Source: Mesorhizobium loti R88b (GTDB lineage Bacteria > Pseudomonadota > Alphaproteobacteria > Rhizobiales > Rhizobiaceae). Taken from it: 64,000 bases of DNA. Location of the stretch: NCBI RefSeq assembly GCF_013170845.1, contig NZ_CP033367.1:5643001-5707000 (forward strand). Direction: 5' to 3'. The notes under the pieces are model-generated. The model did not search any database. It had not been told where the DNA came from and was given only the letters and a program-made list of their open reading frames with translations. The translations under genes and the position numbers were made by a program. Below, in pieces: positions 8,181 through 16,119 of this stretch (the first letter of the stretch is position 1; the number at the start of each line of letters is the position of its first letter).

Positions 8181-8723
8181 CTATGCGGCGGGACCTGAAA
8201 TACGGATCCAGCGCGGTCGTGCCAGCGCAAAAAGCATCGTTGGCGCGCCGTGCAACATCACCTCTTGCTCGAAGGCGAAGCCGCATTTCTCCAGCACCCG
8301 CCGCGATGCAGGATTGGCGGCACGGACGAGGCCGATGACCCGGTCGGCATGCAGAGGACCGAACGCGGCATGCAGCGCCGCCGTGACCAGTTCCGTGGCA
8401 TAGCCATGGCCCCAGCTCTCCGGATGAAGATGGTAGGACAGGTTCAGGCCGTCGAAATCCGCCGATAGCGTGACGCCACCGAAGCCGACCAGCTTTCCAT
8501 CGGCCTCGACCGCCCAGCGGCCAAAGCCATGCTTGTCCCAATGACCGATGTCGCGGGTGAGCCTGGCAGCGCTCTGCTGAGGCGTGTCGGCAACAGGATC
8601 TGGGCGATGGGCGACAACTTCCCAGCGCGAAAAGAGATCGACCAGGAAATCCAGATCAGCCTCCGCTGGCCGGCGCAGCAAAAGCCGTCCACTGCGCTGG
8701 CTCAAAGGCAATGGCGCGTTCAT
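8181..8723 (-). CDS. GNAT family N-acetyltransferase (RimJ/RimL-like)
   Basis: A 180-residue acetyltransferase of the ribosomal-protein-alanine type. The N-terminal RSGRLLLRRPAEADLDFLVDLF, the HLHPESWGHGYATELVTAAL acetyl-CoA loop (about residues 98-117) and NPASRRVLEKCGF near residue 139 are typical. The open frame extends 58 codons upstream into the 3' end of ribB, but GGGAGATGA before ATG 8723 marks the real start. The gap to ribB is 35 bases on the same strand, so co-transcription is possible. The target is unknown. Confidence 0.88.
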   Translation of the reverse strand: MNAPLPLSQRSGRLLLRRPAEADLDFLVDLFSRWEVVAHRPDPVADTPQQSAARLTRDIGHWDKHGFGRWAVEADGKLVGFGGVTLSADFDGLNLSYHLHPESWGHGYATELVTAALHAAFGPLHADRVIGLVRAANPASRRVLEKCGFAFEQEVMLHGAPTMLFALARPRWIRISGPAA

Positions 8724-8758
8724 GCCGTCATCTCCCGGCAAAGGGATGGATAGACCCT

Positions 8759-9859
8759 TCAGAGAATCTCGGTCTTGGCGATATGGATGCCAAAGCCTTC
8801 GAGGCCGACATAATGGCGCTCGCGCGAGGCGATAAGGTTGATCGAGGAAATGCCGAGATCTTTCAGGATCTGCGCGCCGAGCCCGATTTCGCGCCATTCA
8901 TTCTCGCGGCGGCGGGCCTCGTCATGATCCTCGCGGTCGCCGCTCAGCGGGCGCTTGCGCTCCTGATGCGCGACGCCGACCGATCCTTCCCTGAGATAGA
9001 CGATGACGCCGCGCTTGCGCTCGCCCATCGCCTTCATGATGCCGTCGAGCCGATGGCTGGTGCCGAAGACGTCGGTGACCACATCCTCGGAATGCAGCCG
9101 CACCGGCACGTCTTCGCCATCGCGGATATCGCCGAAGACGACGGCGACGTGATGCATCGTGTCCCAGGGAAGCGTGTAGGTGAAGACCTGCGCCTTGCCG
9201 CCGAGCGTGTCGATTTCGGAGCAGGCGACGCGCTCGACCAGCGTTTCCTTGCGTTGCCGATACGCGATGAGGTCGGCGACCGAGACCTGCTTGAGGCCGT
9301 GCTCCTCGGCAAAGCTTGCTACCTGCGGGCCGCGCTTGACAGTGCCGTCATCATTGACCAGTTCGGAAATGACGCCGATCGGCGGCAGGCCGGCGAGCTT
9401 GCAGAGATCGACCGCCGCTTCGGTATGGCCCGAACGCATGAGCACGCCGCCTTCACGCGCAATGAGCGGGAAGATGTGACCCGGGCGGACAAAATCGGAA
9501 GCGCCGACATTGCCGTTGGCGAGGTTGCGCACAGTCAACGTGCGGTCGTCGGCCGAGATGCCTGTTGTCGTGCCGTGCTTGAAATCGACGCTGACGGTGA
9601 AGGCGGTGGTGTGCGCGGAATCATTGTCGGCGACCATAGGCTGCAGGTTGAGCCGCTTGGCTTCCTCGCGCGGCATCGGCGTGCAGACGATGCCGGAGGT
9701 GTTGCGGATGATGAAGGCCATTTTCTCGGGCGTGCAGTGGACAGCGGCGACGATCAGGTCGCCTTCGTTCTCGCGCCCATCATCATCCATGACGACGACG
9801 ATCTCGCCGCGTTCGAAAGCGCGGATGGCTTCGACAATCTTCTTCTGGTCGTAAGGCAT
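8759..9859 (-). CDS. ribB: 3,4-dihydroxy-2-butanone 4-phosphate synthase with degenerate GTP cyclohydrolase II domain
   Basis: Residues 1 to about 200 form a complete RibB domain, which makes dihydroxybutanone phosphate from ribulose 5-phosphate for riboflavin. The acidic loop DDDGRENEGDLI (25-36) and HTTAFTVSVD/GTTTGISADDR are present. Residues about 205-366 match the GTP cyclohydrolase II fold, but the zinc-binding cysteines of that enzyme are absent: the equivalent stretch reads HSEDVVTDVFGTSHRLDG. The C-terminal half should therefore lack cyclohydrolase activity. Such RibBX-type proteins are known in Rhizobiales and Actinobacteria. No FMN riboswitch was seen upstream. Confidence 0.92.
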   Translation of the reverse strand: MPYDQKKIVEAIRAFERGEIVVVMDDDGRENEGDLIVAAVHCTPEKMAFIIRNTSGIVCTPMPREEAKRLNLQPMVADNDSAHTTAFTVSVDFKHGTTTGISADDRTLTVRNLANGNVGASDFVRPGHIFPLIAREGGVLMRSGHTEAAVDLCKLAGLPPIGVISELVNDDGTVKRGPQVASFAEEHGLKQVSVADLIAYRQRKETLVERVACSEIDTLGGKAQVFTYTLPWDTMHHVAVVFGDIRDGEDVPVRLHSEDVVTDVFGTSHRLDGIMKAMGERKRGVIVYLREGSVGVAHQERKRPLSGDREDHDEARRRENEWREIGLGAQILKDLGISSINLIASRERHYVGLEGFGIHIAKTEIL

Positions 9860-9877
9860 GGGAACTCGCTTCGCTCG

Positions 9878-9977
9878 CAGGGCAGTAGGGGAATAGGGCA
9901 GTAAGGCAGTAGGGAAAAGGAAAAAATTGGCAGTCTCAGGGGCTGTTGTAGCTACTGCCCTACTAGCCTATTCCCCT
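9878..9977. repeat. GGCAGTAGGG-type repeat cluster with inverted arms
   Basis: Bases 9880-9914 hold imperfect tandem copies of GGCAGTAGGG separated by GGAATA. Bases 9952-9977 hold the inverse (CTACTGCCCTACTAGCC then TATTCCCC). The arms could fold into a large hairpin. The right arm covers the stop codon of aroC at 9968-9970. Confidence 0.7.
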
Positions 9978-11074
9978 CCCTTCCCCGTCTGTCCACGATG
10001 CCGCAGATAATGATCGGCGATGGCGCAGGCAACCATCGCCTCGCCGATCGGCACGGCGCGGATGCCGACGCAGGGGTCGTGCCGGCCCTTGGTCATCACC
10101 TCGACGTCGTGGCCATCCTTGTCGATCGACTTTCGCGGCGTCAGGATCGACGAGGTCGGCTTGACGGCGAAGCGGGCGATAATCGCCTGGCCGGTCGAGA
10201 TGCCACCAAGGATGCCGCCGGCATTGTTGGACAGGAACACCGGCTTGCCGTCATTGCCGATGCGCATCTCGTCGGCGTTCTGCTCGCCGGTGATGTGGGC
10301 GGCCTCGAAACCATTGCCGATCTCGACGCCCTTGACCGCGTTGATCGACATCAGGCCCGACGCAATGTCCTGGTCGAGCTTGGCATAGATCGGCGCGCCG
10401 AGGCCTGGCGGAACGCCATCGGCGACGATCTCGATGACGGCACCGACAGATGAGCCTGCCTTGCGGATACCGTCGAGATATTTGGTGAAGACGGGAACGG
10501 ACGCCGGATCGGGCGTGAAGAACGGATTTTCCGCATCGCCGATGAAATTCCAGTTCCAGTTGGCGCGATCTATTCGTTTTTCGCCCATCGACACCAGCGC
10601 GCCACGCACCACCATGCCCGGCACCACCTTGCGCGCCAAGGCACCAGCTGCCACACGCGCGGCGGTCTCGCGAGCCGAGGAGCGGCCGCCGCCGCGATAG
10701 TCGCGTATGCCGTATTTGACGTCATAGGTGTAGTCAGCATGGCCCGGCCGGTACTGGCGGGCGATCTCGCCATAATCCTTCGAACGCTGGTCGATATTTT
10801 CGATCAGCATCGAGACCGGCGTGCCGGTGGTGATCATCGTCTCGCCGTCCTCATCAAACACGAAGCCCGACAGCACCTTTACCTCGTCGGGCTCTCGGCG
10901 CTGGGTGACGAAGCGCGACTGGCCCGGCCGGCGCTTGTCGAGTTCGGCCTGGATTTCGTCACGCGTGAAGCGGATGCCGGGCGGGCAGCCATCGACCACG
11001 CAGCCAAGTGCTGCGCCGTGGCTTTCGCCCCAGGTGGTGACGCGGAAAAGATGGCCGAACGTGTTGTGAGACAT
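9968..11074 (-). CDS. aroC: Chorismate synthase
   Basis: AroC converts 5-enolpyruvylshikimate 3-phosphate to chorismate with reduced FMN, the last shared step of aromatic amino acid synthesis. The 368-residue protein begins [20 protein letters not shown] and has the family signatures [18 protein letters not shown], the arginine-rich [26 protein letters not shown] split over residues 106-131, and [17 protein letters not shown] near the end. The last few codons and the stop lie inside a repeat arm, so the C-terminal residues may be specific to this lineage. Confidence 0.96.
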   Translation of the reverse strand: MSHNTFGHLFRVTTWGESHGAALGCVVDGCPPGIRFTRDEIQAELDKRRPGQSRFVTQRREPDEVKVLSGFVFDEDGETMITTGTPVSMLIENIDQRSKDYGEIARQYRPGHADYTYDVKYGIRDYRGGGRSSARETAARVAAGALARKVVPGMVVRGALVSMGEKRIDRANWNWNFIGDAENPFFTPDPASVPVFTKYLDGIRKAGSSVGAVIEIVADGVPPGLGAPIYAKLDQDIASGLMSINAVKGVEIGNGFEAAHITGEQNADEMRIGNDGKPVFLSNNAGGILGGISTGQAIIARFAVKPTSSILTPRKSIDKDGHDVEVMTKGRHDPCVGIRAVPIGEAMVACAIADHYLRHRGQTGKGGE

Positions 11075-11258
11075 GGAAAAGCGCCCTGCCCGGCAGCGGA
11101 GCCAGGTGAAGCCTGCCTTCTATTGGCGTTTTTTGCAGTGGTCAAACTGTCATCCCTGCCGTTTAAGTTTTGACACATTCGGCTGGTTTCTGCTTTCTTC
11201 CATCCGCCGTTGAGGATCCGCCGCCACAGTGCCGGCGCAATGACCAAAGAGGACGAAT

Positions 11259-11519
11259 ATGCGTACCCTGATTGGCGCTGTTGCCGCCACGCTGCTGCTT
11301 ACCACCGCCGTTTTCGCCGGCCAGACCGAAGGCCTGATCAAGAAGGTCGACAAGGACGCACTGACGCTGACGCTGGACGACGGCAAATCCTACAAGCTGA
11401 ACGCCGAGACCGATCTCGACGCACTGAAGCCGGGCATGGACATCGTCATCGCCTATGACGTGACCAATGGCGAAAACGTCATCACCGACATGCAGCTGCC
11501 GGACGGCGACACGAACTGA
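11259..11519 (+). CDS. DUF1344 domain secreted protein
   Basis: An 86-residue protein with a signal peptide (MRTLIGAVAATLLLTTAVFA, cleavage expected near residue 20) and a small beta-rich domain ending TDMQLP. It matches DUF1344, periplasmic proteins common in Rhizobiales with no known function. The repeated Leu/Asp pattern (ALTLTLDDGKSYKL) suggests a small barrel fold. GAGGACGAAT upstream provides the ribosome binding site. It is divergent from aroC; the 184-base region between them should hold both promoters. Confidence 0.85.
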   Translation: MRTLIGAVAATLLLTTAVFAGQTEGLIKKVDKDALTLTLDDGKSYKLNAETDLDALKPGMDIVIAYDVTNGENVITDMQLPDGDTN

Positions 11520-11610
11520 AGCTTCCGACCCAAATCAGATACGTGCCGTCGACTCGACGTTCCGCCGAGCCGATCCAGCCGTATCCTGCGCGATTGCGGC
11601 CGTAGGCGGC

Positions 11611-12198
11611 CTAAAGCCACTCCAGGCTCTTGCCTTCGAGCTTGAGCACGCGATCCTGGGGTACATCGAGGTTCGCGGCTTCCTCTTCGGCCATGTCCAG
11701 CACAAAGCGAAACAAGGTGCGGATGACCCCGCCATGGGTCACGCAGACTGTTCTGCGTTGCATCCCATCGAAGCAGGGTTTTACCCGTTCAAGCAGCATC
11801 TGGTAGCTTTCCGCGCCGTCGCCGGGCGGCTGAAAGTTCCATTTGTCGAGCGCGCGCGACCGGCTTGCCCCGGGTGACTGAGTTTCGAGTTCGGCAAAGG
11901 TAAAACTCTGCCAGTCACCGAAATTGACTTCGATGAGCCTGATATCGGTTCGATAGCGAAGCGGACTGAGTTTCATGGCGGCGCGGATGCGCTCCATCGT
12001 CTCGCGCGTTCGCCGCATCGGGCTGGCGACAAAGTCGAAATCCCCCGGATTGTGGACCAGCTCGGCGAGACGCTGTCCGTTTCCCGTCGCCTGTTCGCGG
12101 CCAAGGAGATTGAGATCGGTGTCGGCCTGGCCCTGAAGCCGGAACTCGGCGTTCCACGCGGTCTGGCCGTGGCGCACGATATAAACCAGCGGGTACAT
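11611..12198 (-). CDS. Histidine phosphatase family protein
   Basis: A 195-residue phosphatase of the phosphoglycerate mutase branch. The catalytic signature RHGQTAWN (residues 9-16) holds the phosphorylated His10 and Arg9. A second arginine is in SPMRRTRET, and the second histidine is in VTHGGVIR near residue 160. It starts 51 bases after fabI on the same strand and may be co-transcribed with it. It could be a broad-specificity sugar phosphatase; the substrate cannot be told. Confidence 0.9.
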   Translation of the reverse strand: MYPLVYIVRHGQTAWNAEFRLQGQADTDLNLLGREQATGNGQRLAELVHNPGDFDFVASPMRRTRETMERIRAAMKLSPLRYRTDIRLIEVNFGDWQSFTFAELETQSPGASRSRALDKWNFQPPGDGAESYQMLLERVKPCFDGMQRRTVCVTHGGVIRTLFRFVLDMAEEEAANLDVPQDRVLKLEGKSLEWL

Positions 12199-12249
12199 CA
12201 GGTCTTCCGGGGTCGGGCCTGGGTCTGGGCGAAGGATGGCTAAGGGAAA

Positions 12250-13071
12250 CTATTCCTTGATAGTCGAAATATCGGGCGCGTCGACCGCCTTCATGCCGAC
12301 AACGTGATAGCCCGAATCGACATGATGCACTTCGCCGGTGACGCCACGCGACAGGTCGGACAGGAAATAGACGCCGGAATCACCGACCTCTTCCTGGGTG
12401 ACCGTCTGCTTCAGCGGCGAATTGTACTCGTTCCACTTCAGGATGTAGCGGAAGTCGCCGATGCCGGAGGCGGCCAGCGTCTTGATCGGGCCGGCGGAGA
12501 TGGCGTTGACGCGGATCTTCTTGCCGCCGAGATCGACAGCGAGGTAGCGTACGCTGGCCTCGAGCGCCGCCTTGGCGACACCCATGACGTTGTAGTGCGG
12601 CATCACCTTCTCGGCGCCGTAGTAGGTCAGCGTCAAAAGCGAACCGCCATCGGTCATCAGCGCCTCGGCGCGCTTGGCGATGGTGGTGAAGGAATAGACC
12701 GAAATGTCCATGGTGCGCAGGAAGTTGTCGCGCGTCGTCTCGACATAGCGGCCGGTCAGCTCGTCCTTGTCGGAAAAAGCGATAGCATGGACGAGGAAGT
12801 CGAGCTTGCCCCCCCAATGCTTGGCGACATTGGCGAAAACCTCGTCGAGGCTAGCCGGGTCGGTGACGTCGCAATGACCGGCGACGAAGGCGCCCAGTTC
12901 CGCCGCCAGCGGCTCGACGCGCTTCTTGAACGCCTCGCCCTGATAGGTGAGCGCGATTTCGGCGCCATGGTCGACGCACGACTTGGCAATGCCGTAGGCA
13001 ATCGATCTGTTGTTCGCGACGCCAAGAATAAGGCCGCGCTTGCCGGCCATTAGGCCCTGTCCACCCGCCAT
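12250..13071 (-). CDS. fabI: Enoyl-[acyl-carrier-protein] reductase (NADH)
   Basis: FabI reduces the trans-2 double bond of the growing acyl chain in type II fatty acid synthesis. The 273-residue protein has the cofactor loop GVANNRSIAYG (17-27), the active-site pair Y150 and Y160 in YYGAEKVMPHYNVMG, and K167. It is the classical short-chain-dehydrogenase FabI. Its start MAGGQGLMAGKRGLI has a second Met at residue 8. It is followed by the phosphatase gene and preceded by dnaJ, all on the minus strand. Confidence 0.95.
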   Translation of the reverse strand: MAGGQGLMAGKRGLILGVANNRSIAYGIAKSCVDHGAEIALTYQGEAFKKRVEPLAAELGAFVAGHCDVTDPASLDEVFANVAKHWGGKLDFLVHAIAFSDKDELTGRYVETTRDNFLRTMDISVYSFTTIAKRAEALMTDGGSLLTLTYYGAEKVMPHYNVMGVAKAALEASVRYLAVDLGGKKIRVNAISAGPIKTLAASGIGDFRYILKWNEYNSPLKQTVTQEEVGDSGVYFLSDLSRGVTGEVHHVDSGYHVVGMKAVDAPDISTIKE

Positions 13072-13173
13072 GTCAGCGCTCTCCGCAAGGTTTCTGCTTT
13101 TGTGAAGTGCCTATCGCACAGGCACAAAGCCCCTTCAAGCGTTCAAACCGGACAGTTCGGGGGACAAAAGCCG

Positions 13174-14106
13174 TCAATCAACCTTTTTGGCACGCAGCAG
13201 GGCCTCGAGTGCTGAATCCCCGCCTTCCGGCAGCATGATGCGGACGTGGGCATAGACATCGCCATGGCCGCCAGCTTTCTCCGGCAGACCCCTGCCTTTC
13301 AGCCGCAGCACCTTGTCGGAACTCGACCAGGCCGGAACGTTGACGGCAAGCTTGCCGGTCGGAGTCTCGACCGGCACCTTGGCGCCCAGGACCGCATCCG
13401 CCAACGCCACCGGCAGGTCGGCATGCAGGTCGCGGCCCTCGATGCGGTAGCGCGGATGCCGGCGGATATGGATCTTGACCAGCGCATCGCCAGGCTGGCC
13501 CGGCCCCTGTTCGCCCTGGCCCTTCAGCCTGATGGTCTGGCCGTCCTCGACAAAGGCCGGCAGTTTGACCGCCACCTTGCGGCCATCCGGGAACATCGCC
13601 GTCACCTTTTCGGCGGTCGCCGCTTCCTCGATGGTGACGTCGAGCGTGACGTTCAGATCGGCAGCCGTCGCGGGCTGACGGCGATCACCAGCGCCTGCAC
13701 CGCGCGCGCCCGGAAAGGCGTCGCCGAAAATCTGGCTGAAAATATCGCTGTTGCCGTCGAACGGATCGCCACTGGGGCGGCCGGAGCGGAATTCGAATCG
13801 CGAACCGCCGGCCCCTTGCTGGCGGCGAAACCCGCCGAAGGGATCACCGCCACCGGCGGCGCCCTCAAAACCCTGGAAACGCGGCTTGCCGTCAGCGTCG
13901 ATCTCGCCGCGATCGAAGGCGGCACGATTCTTCTCGTCGCCGACCACCTCATAGGCCTGGTTGGCCGCCGCAAAACGGTCCTTCGCCTTGGGATCGTCCG
14001 GATTCTGGTCGGGATGATGCTTCTTGGCAAGTTTCCGGTATGCCGATTTTATGTCCTTGGCCGATGCGTTCTTTGCAACGCCCAGCACCTCATACGGGTC
14101 GCGCAT
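13174..14106 (-). CDS. DnaJ C-terminal domain chaperone (CbpA-like)
   Basis: A 310-residue type II J-protein. The J domain is residues 1-68 with HHPDQNP at about 30-36, which contains the HPD motif that stimulates DnaK. A Gly/Phe-rich linker follows (about 80-150), then the two beta-barrel substrate domains. The zinc-finger region of DnaJ proper is missing, so it is CbpA-like rather than the main DnaJ. ATG 14106 has CAGGA upstream. A separate small frame with a much stronger ribosome binding site overlaps this start. Confidence 0.9.
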   Translation of the reverse strand: MRDPYEVLGVAKNASAKDIKSAYRKLAKKHHPDQNPDDPKAKDRFAAANQAYEVVGDEKNRAAFDRGEIDADGKPRFQGFEGAAGGGDPFGGFRRQQGAGGSRFEFRSGRPSGDPFDGNSDIFSQIFGDAFPGARGAGAGDRRQPATAADLNVTLDVTIEEAATAEKVTAMFPDGRKVAVKLPAFVEDGQTIRLKGQGEQGPGQPGDALVKIHIRRHPRYRIEGRDLHADLPVALADAVLGAKVPVETPTGKLAVNVPAWSSSDKVLRLKGRGLPEKAGGHGDVYAHVRIMLPEGGDSALEALLRAKKVD

Positions 14107-14137
14107 GCGTCCTGCCCTGGAAATGAGTTGAGTCCAT
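14090..14137 (-). CDS. Possible 15-residue upstream ORF overlapping the dnaJ-like start
   Basis: ATG at 14135-14137 follows a perfect AGGAGG (14143-14148) by five bases and encodes [15 protein letters not shown], then stops 15 bases inside the dnaJ-like gene in another frame. The AGGA of the ribosome binding site is paired in a hairpin (TCCTAT/ATAGGA plus GCG/CGC, 14145-14166). It could be a regulatory leader peptide or an RNA thermometer device; nothing but the signals supports translation. Confidence 0.35.
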   Translation of the reverse strand: MDSTHFQGRTHARPV

Positions 14138-14206
14138 ACTTGCCTCCTATATGCGCTCGCATAGGAAGAAATTCCAGTAGCGGACGGTCATTTGAGAAGG
14201 GGAAAA

Positions 14207-14668
14207 TCAGAGCGCCTTGAAGCCCTGCATACGCCAGCCGCCGGCATTGGCAAGGCAGAGTTCGCCCTCGAACATGGCGACGCCGTCAAAGCTCTCTCGC
14301 GAGGCCTTGAAGCGACGGCAGGTCTGGCCCCTGTCCTTCAACTCCGCCAGTTCGGTGATGGAGCCGCGTGAGCCGGTGCCGGCATTCGCCCACGGCACGG
14401 CCTGGCCACTGAGCTGTTCGATGTCGGCGGAGGATACTGCGTTGCCGATCGTCGTCTGGTCGGAGTCGCGATCCGAATCTGAAGGTGCTGCCGAAGCCTG
14501 CGTGCTGCTGGTCAGGATCGAGCGGTCGACTTCGGCCTTTTCCAGGCTGAAGCCACCCGCGCCGCAACCTACAAGCGGCAGGGCAATGGACACGATCGCG
14601 GCTTTCGCGCTGGCCGAAGCGATAAGGCCCCATTGCCTGCTGTCAAAAGCTTGCGCGATACGCGACAA
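14207..14668 (-). CDS. Putative lipoprotein, RT0821/Lpp0805-like surface antigen
   Basis: About 153 residues from TTG at 14668, chosen because AGGGAGG lies seven bases upstream; the longer frame to 14881 overlaps pdxH and is rejected. An N-terminal hydrophobic stretch ends in LVGCG, a lipobox, so it is probably an outer-membrane lipoprotein. The C-terminal GQTCRRFKASRES...GELCLANAGGWRM pattern, with two conserved cysteines, resembles the 17-kDa-antigen/RT0821 family. That family assignment is from motif memory. It is divergent from pdxH with 40 bases between the starts. Confidence 0.72.
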   Translation of the reverse strand: MSRIAQAFDSRQWGLIASASAKAAIVSIALPLVGCGAGGFSLEKAEVDRSILTSSTQASAAPSDSDRDSDQTTIGNAVSSADIEQLSGQAVPWANAGTGSRGSITELAELKDRGQTCRRFKASRESFDGVAMFEGELCLANAGGWRMQGFKAL

Positions 14669-14708
14669 TCGGCAACCTCCCTGATTTCGTGACAATTTGA
14701 GAAAAACT

Positions 14709-15326
14709 ATGAGTGACACCGAGTTAACAACCAGTGACTTTACCGAAGCGGCCGAGCCGTTTCGTCTCTTTGCCGCATGGCTGGAGGACGCCACGAAGAG
14801 CGAAACGAACGATCCCAACGGCGTGGCGTTGGCAACCGTCGATGCCGAAGGCATGCCGGATGTGCGGATGGTGCTGCTCAAGGGGTTCGATGAAGGCGGC
14901 TTTGTGTTCTACACGAATTTCGAGAGCGCCAAGGGTCGGGAAATTCTGGGCAGCATGAAGGCGGCGATGTGTTTCCACTGGAAATCACTGCGCCGGCAAG
15001 TGCGCATTCGCGGTCCGGTGGAGATTGTAAGCGACGCGGAAGCGGATGCCTATTATGCGACGCGCCCGCGCGGCAGCCGCATCGGCGCCTGGGCCTCGAA
15101 ACAGTCGCGGCCGCTGGAAAGCCGCTTCGCGCTGGAGAAGGCGGTGGCCGAATACACGGCACGCCATGCGATCGGCGAGATTCCGCGACCGAAGCACTGG
15201 TCGGGCTTCCGCATCGTGCCGCAGACGATCGAGTTCTGGCACGATCGTCCGTTCCGGCTGCATGATCGGGTGGTCTTTTCCCGTGATGCGAAAGGCGGTT
15301 GGGACAAGACGCGGCTTTATCCCTGA
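14709..15326 (+). CDS. pdxH: Pyridoxamine/pyridoxine 5'-phosphate oxidase
   Basis: PdxH oxidises pyridoxine or pyridoxamine phosphate to pyridoxal phosphate using FMN. The protein is 205 residues from ATG 14709 (a TTG four codons upstream is also in frame). Typical parts are [32 protein letters not shown] (FMN binding), [11 protein letters not shown], and the C-terminal [14 protein letters not shown] with FxxDRxxF-like aromatic spacing. It stands alone between the divergent lipoprotein gene and the convergent enoyl-CoA hydratase gene. Confidence 0.95.
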   Translation: MSDTELTTSDFTEAAEPFRLFAAWLEDATKSETNDPNGVALATVDAEGMPDVRMVLLKGFDEGGFVFYTNFESAKGREILGSMKAAMCFHWKSLRRQVRIRGPVEIVSDAEADAYYATRPRGSRIGAWASKQSRPLESRFALEKAVAEYTARHAIGEIPRPKHWSGFRIVPQTIEFWHDRPFRLHDRVVFSRDAKGGWDKTRLYP

Positions 15327-15335
15327 GCGCCAGGT

Positions 15336-16088
15336 CTAACTTTTCTTCCGGGTCATGAACGCGGTGAGCGCCGCACGAGCCTCATCCGACTTCAGCCGTT
15401 CACGAAAATGCTCGCTTTCCTCGCCAATGCGAGCGACGAGATCGTCGCGCGAGCCACGCATCAGGTCACGCGCGATCTTCAGCGCTTGCGGCGGCTTGGC
15501 CGCGATCTGGCCAGCGGCCGCCAGCACCGAAGCCTCCAGAGCGCCCTCCTCGACCACCTCATAGATCAGGCCAGCGGCCTTCGCGCGCTCGGCGGAGAAG
15601 CCTTCGCCAAGGCCGAGCAGGGCGAAAGCACCTTGCTGCCCCAAGATGCGCGGCGCCAGAAGGCTGGATCCCGCTTCGGGCACAAGGCCGAGATCGACGA
15701 AAGGCGTCCTGAACACGGTGCGCGGCGTGGCGAAGGTCAGGTCGCAATGCAGGTTGATCGTGGTGCCGATGCCGACAGCGATGCCGTCGACGCCGGAGAC
15801 GATGGGCTTTTCGACCCGGGCCAGCGCCATCAGAAAATCCCAAACTTCCGTGCCGCCATCGCCGCCCGTGGCGACAACCATGAAGTCGGCAAGGTCGTTG
15901 CCGGAGGAGAAGGCGCCGGGGACGCCCAGGACTACATGGACGCGGATCGCCGGATCGGCGTCGCCTTCGGCAAGAGAAGTCGACATCTTGGCATACATGG
16001 CGCGGGTCAAGGCGTTCTTCTTGTCCGGACGGTTCAGGCGGATGATCTGGATGGCGCCCAGGCGCTCGACGAGGATATGGTCTGTCAC
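15336..16088 (-). CDS. Enoyl-CoA hydratase/isomerase family protein
   Basis: A 250-residue crotonase-fold protein. The first oxyanion-hole stretch is GAFSSGNDLADF (about residues 58-69) and the second is GVDGIAVGIGTT (about 103-114). The usual catalytic glutamate region reads LVPEAGSS (about residues 137-144). It follows the acyl-CoA dehydrogenase gene by 31 bases on the same strand, so both probably serve one beta-oxidation or branched-chain route. The precise substrate is unknown; some members are isomerases rather than hydratases. Confidence 0.88.
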   Translation of the reverse strand: MTDHILVERLGAIQIIRLNRPDKKNALTRAMYAKMSTSLAEGDADPAIRVHVVLGVPGAFSSGNDLADFMVVATGGDGGTEVWDFLMALARVEKPIVSGVDGIAVGIGTTINLHCDLTFATPRTVFRTPFVDLGLVPEAGSSLLAPRILGQQGAFALLGLGEGFSAERAKAAGLIYEVVEEGALEASVLAAAGQIAAKPPQALKIARDLMRGSRDDLVARIGEESEHFRERLKSDEARAALTAFMTRKKS

Positions 16089-16119
16089 GGTCTTTTTTCC
16101 CTGGTGAGCGCTGTAGAAA

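Noticed and set aside
9860..9967. FMN riboswitch before ribB
   Set aside because: The spacer holds only the GGCAGTAGGG repeats and none of the conserved FMN aptamer elements.
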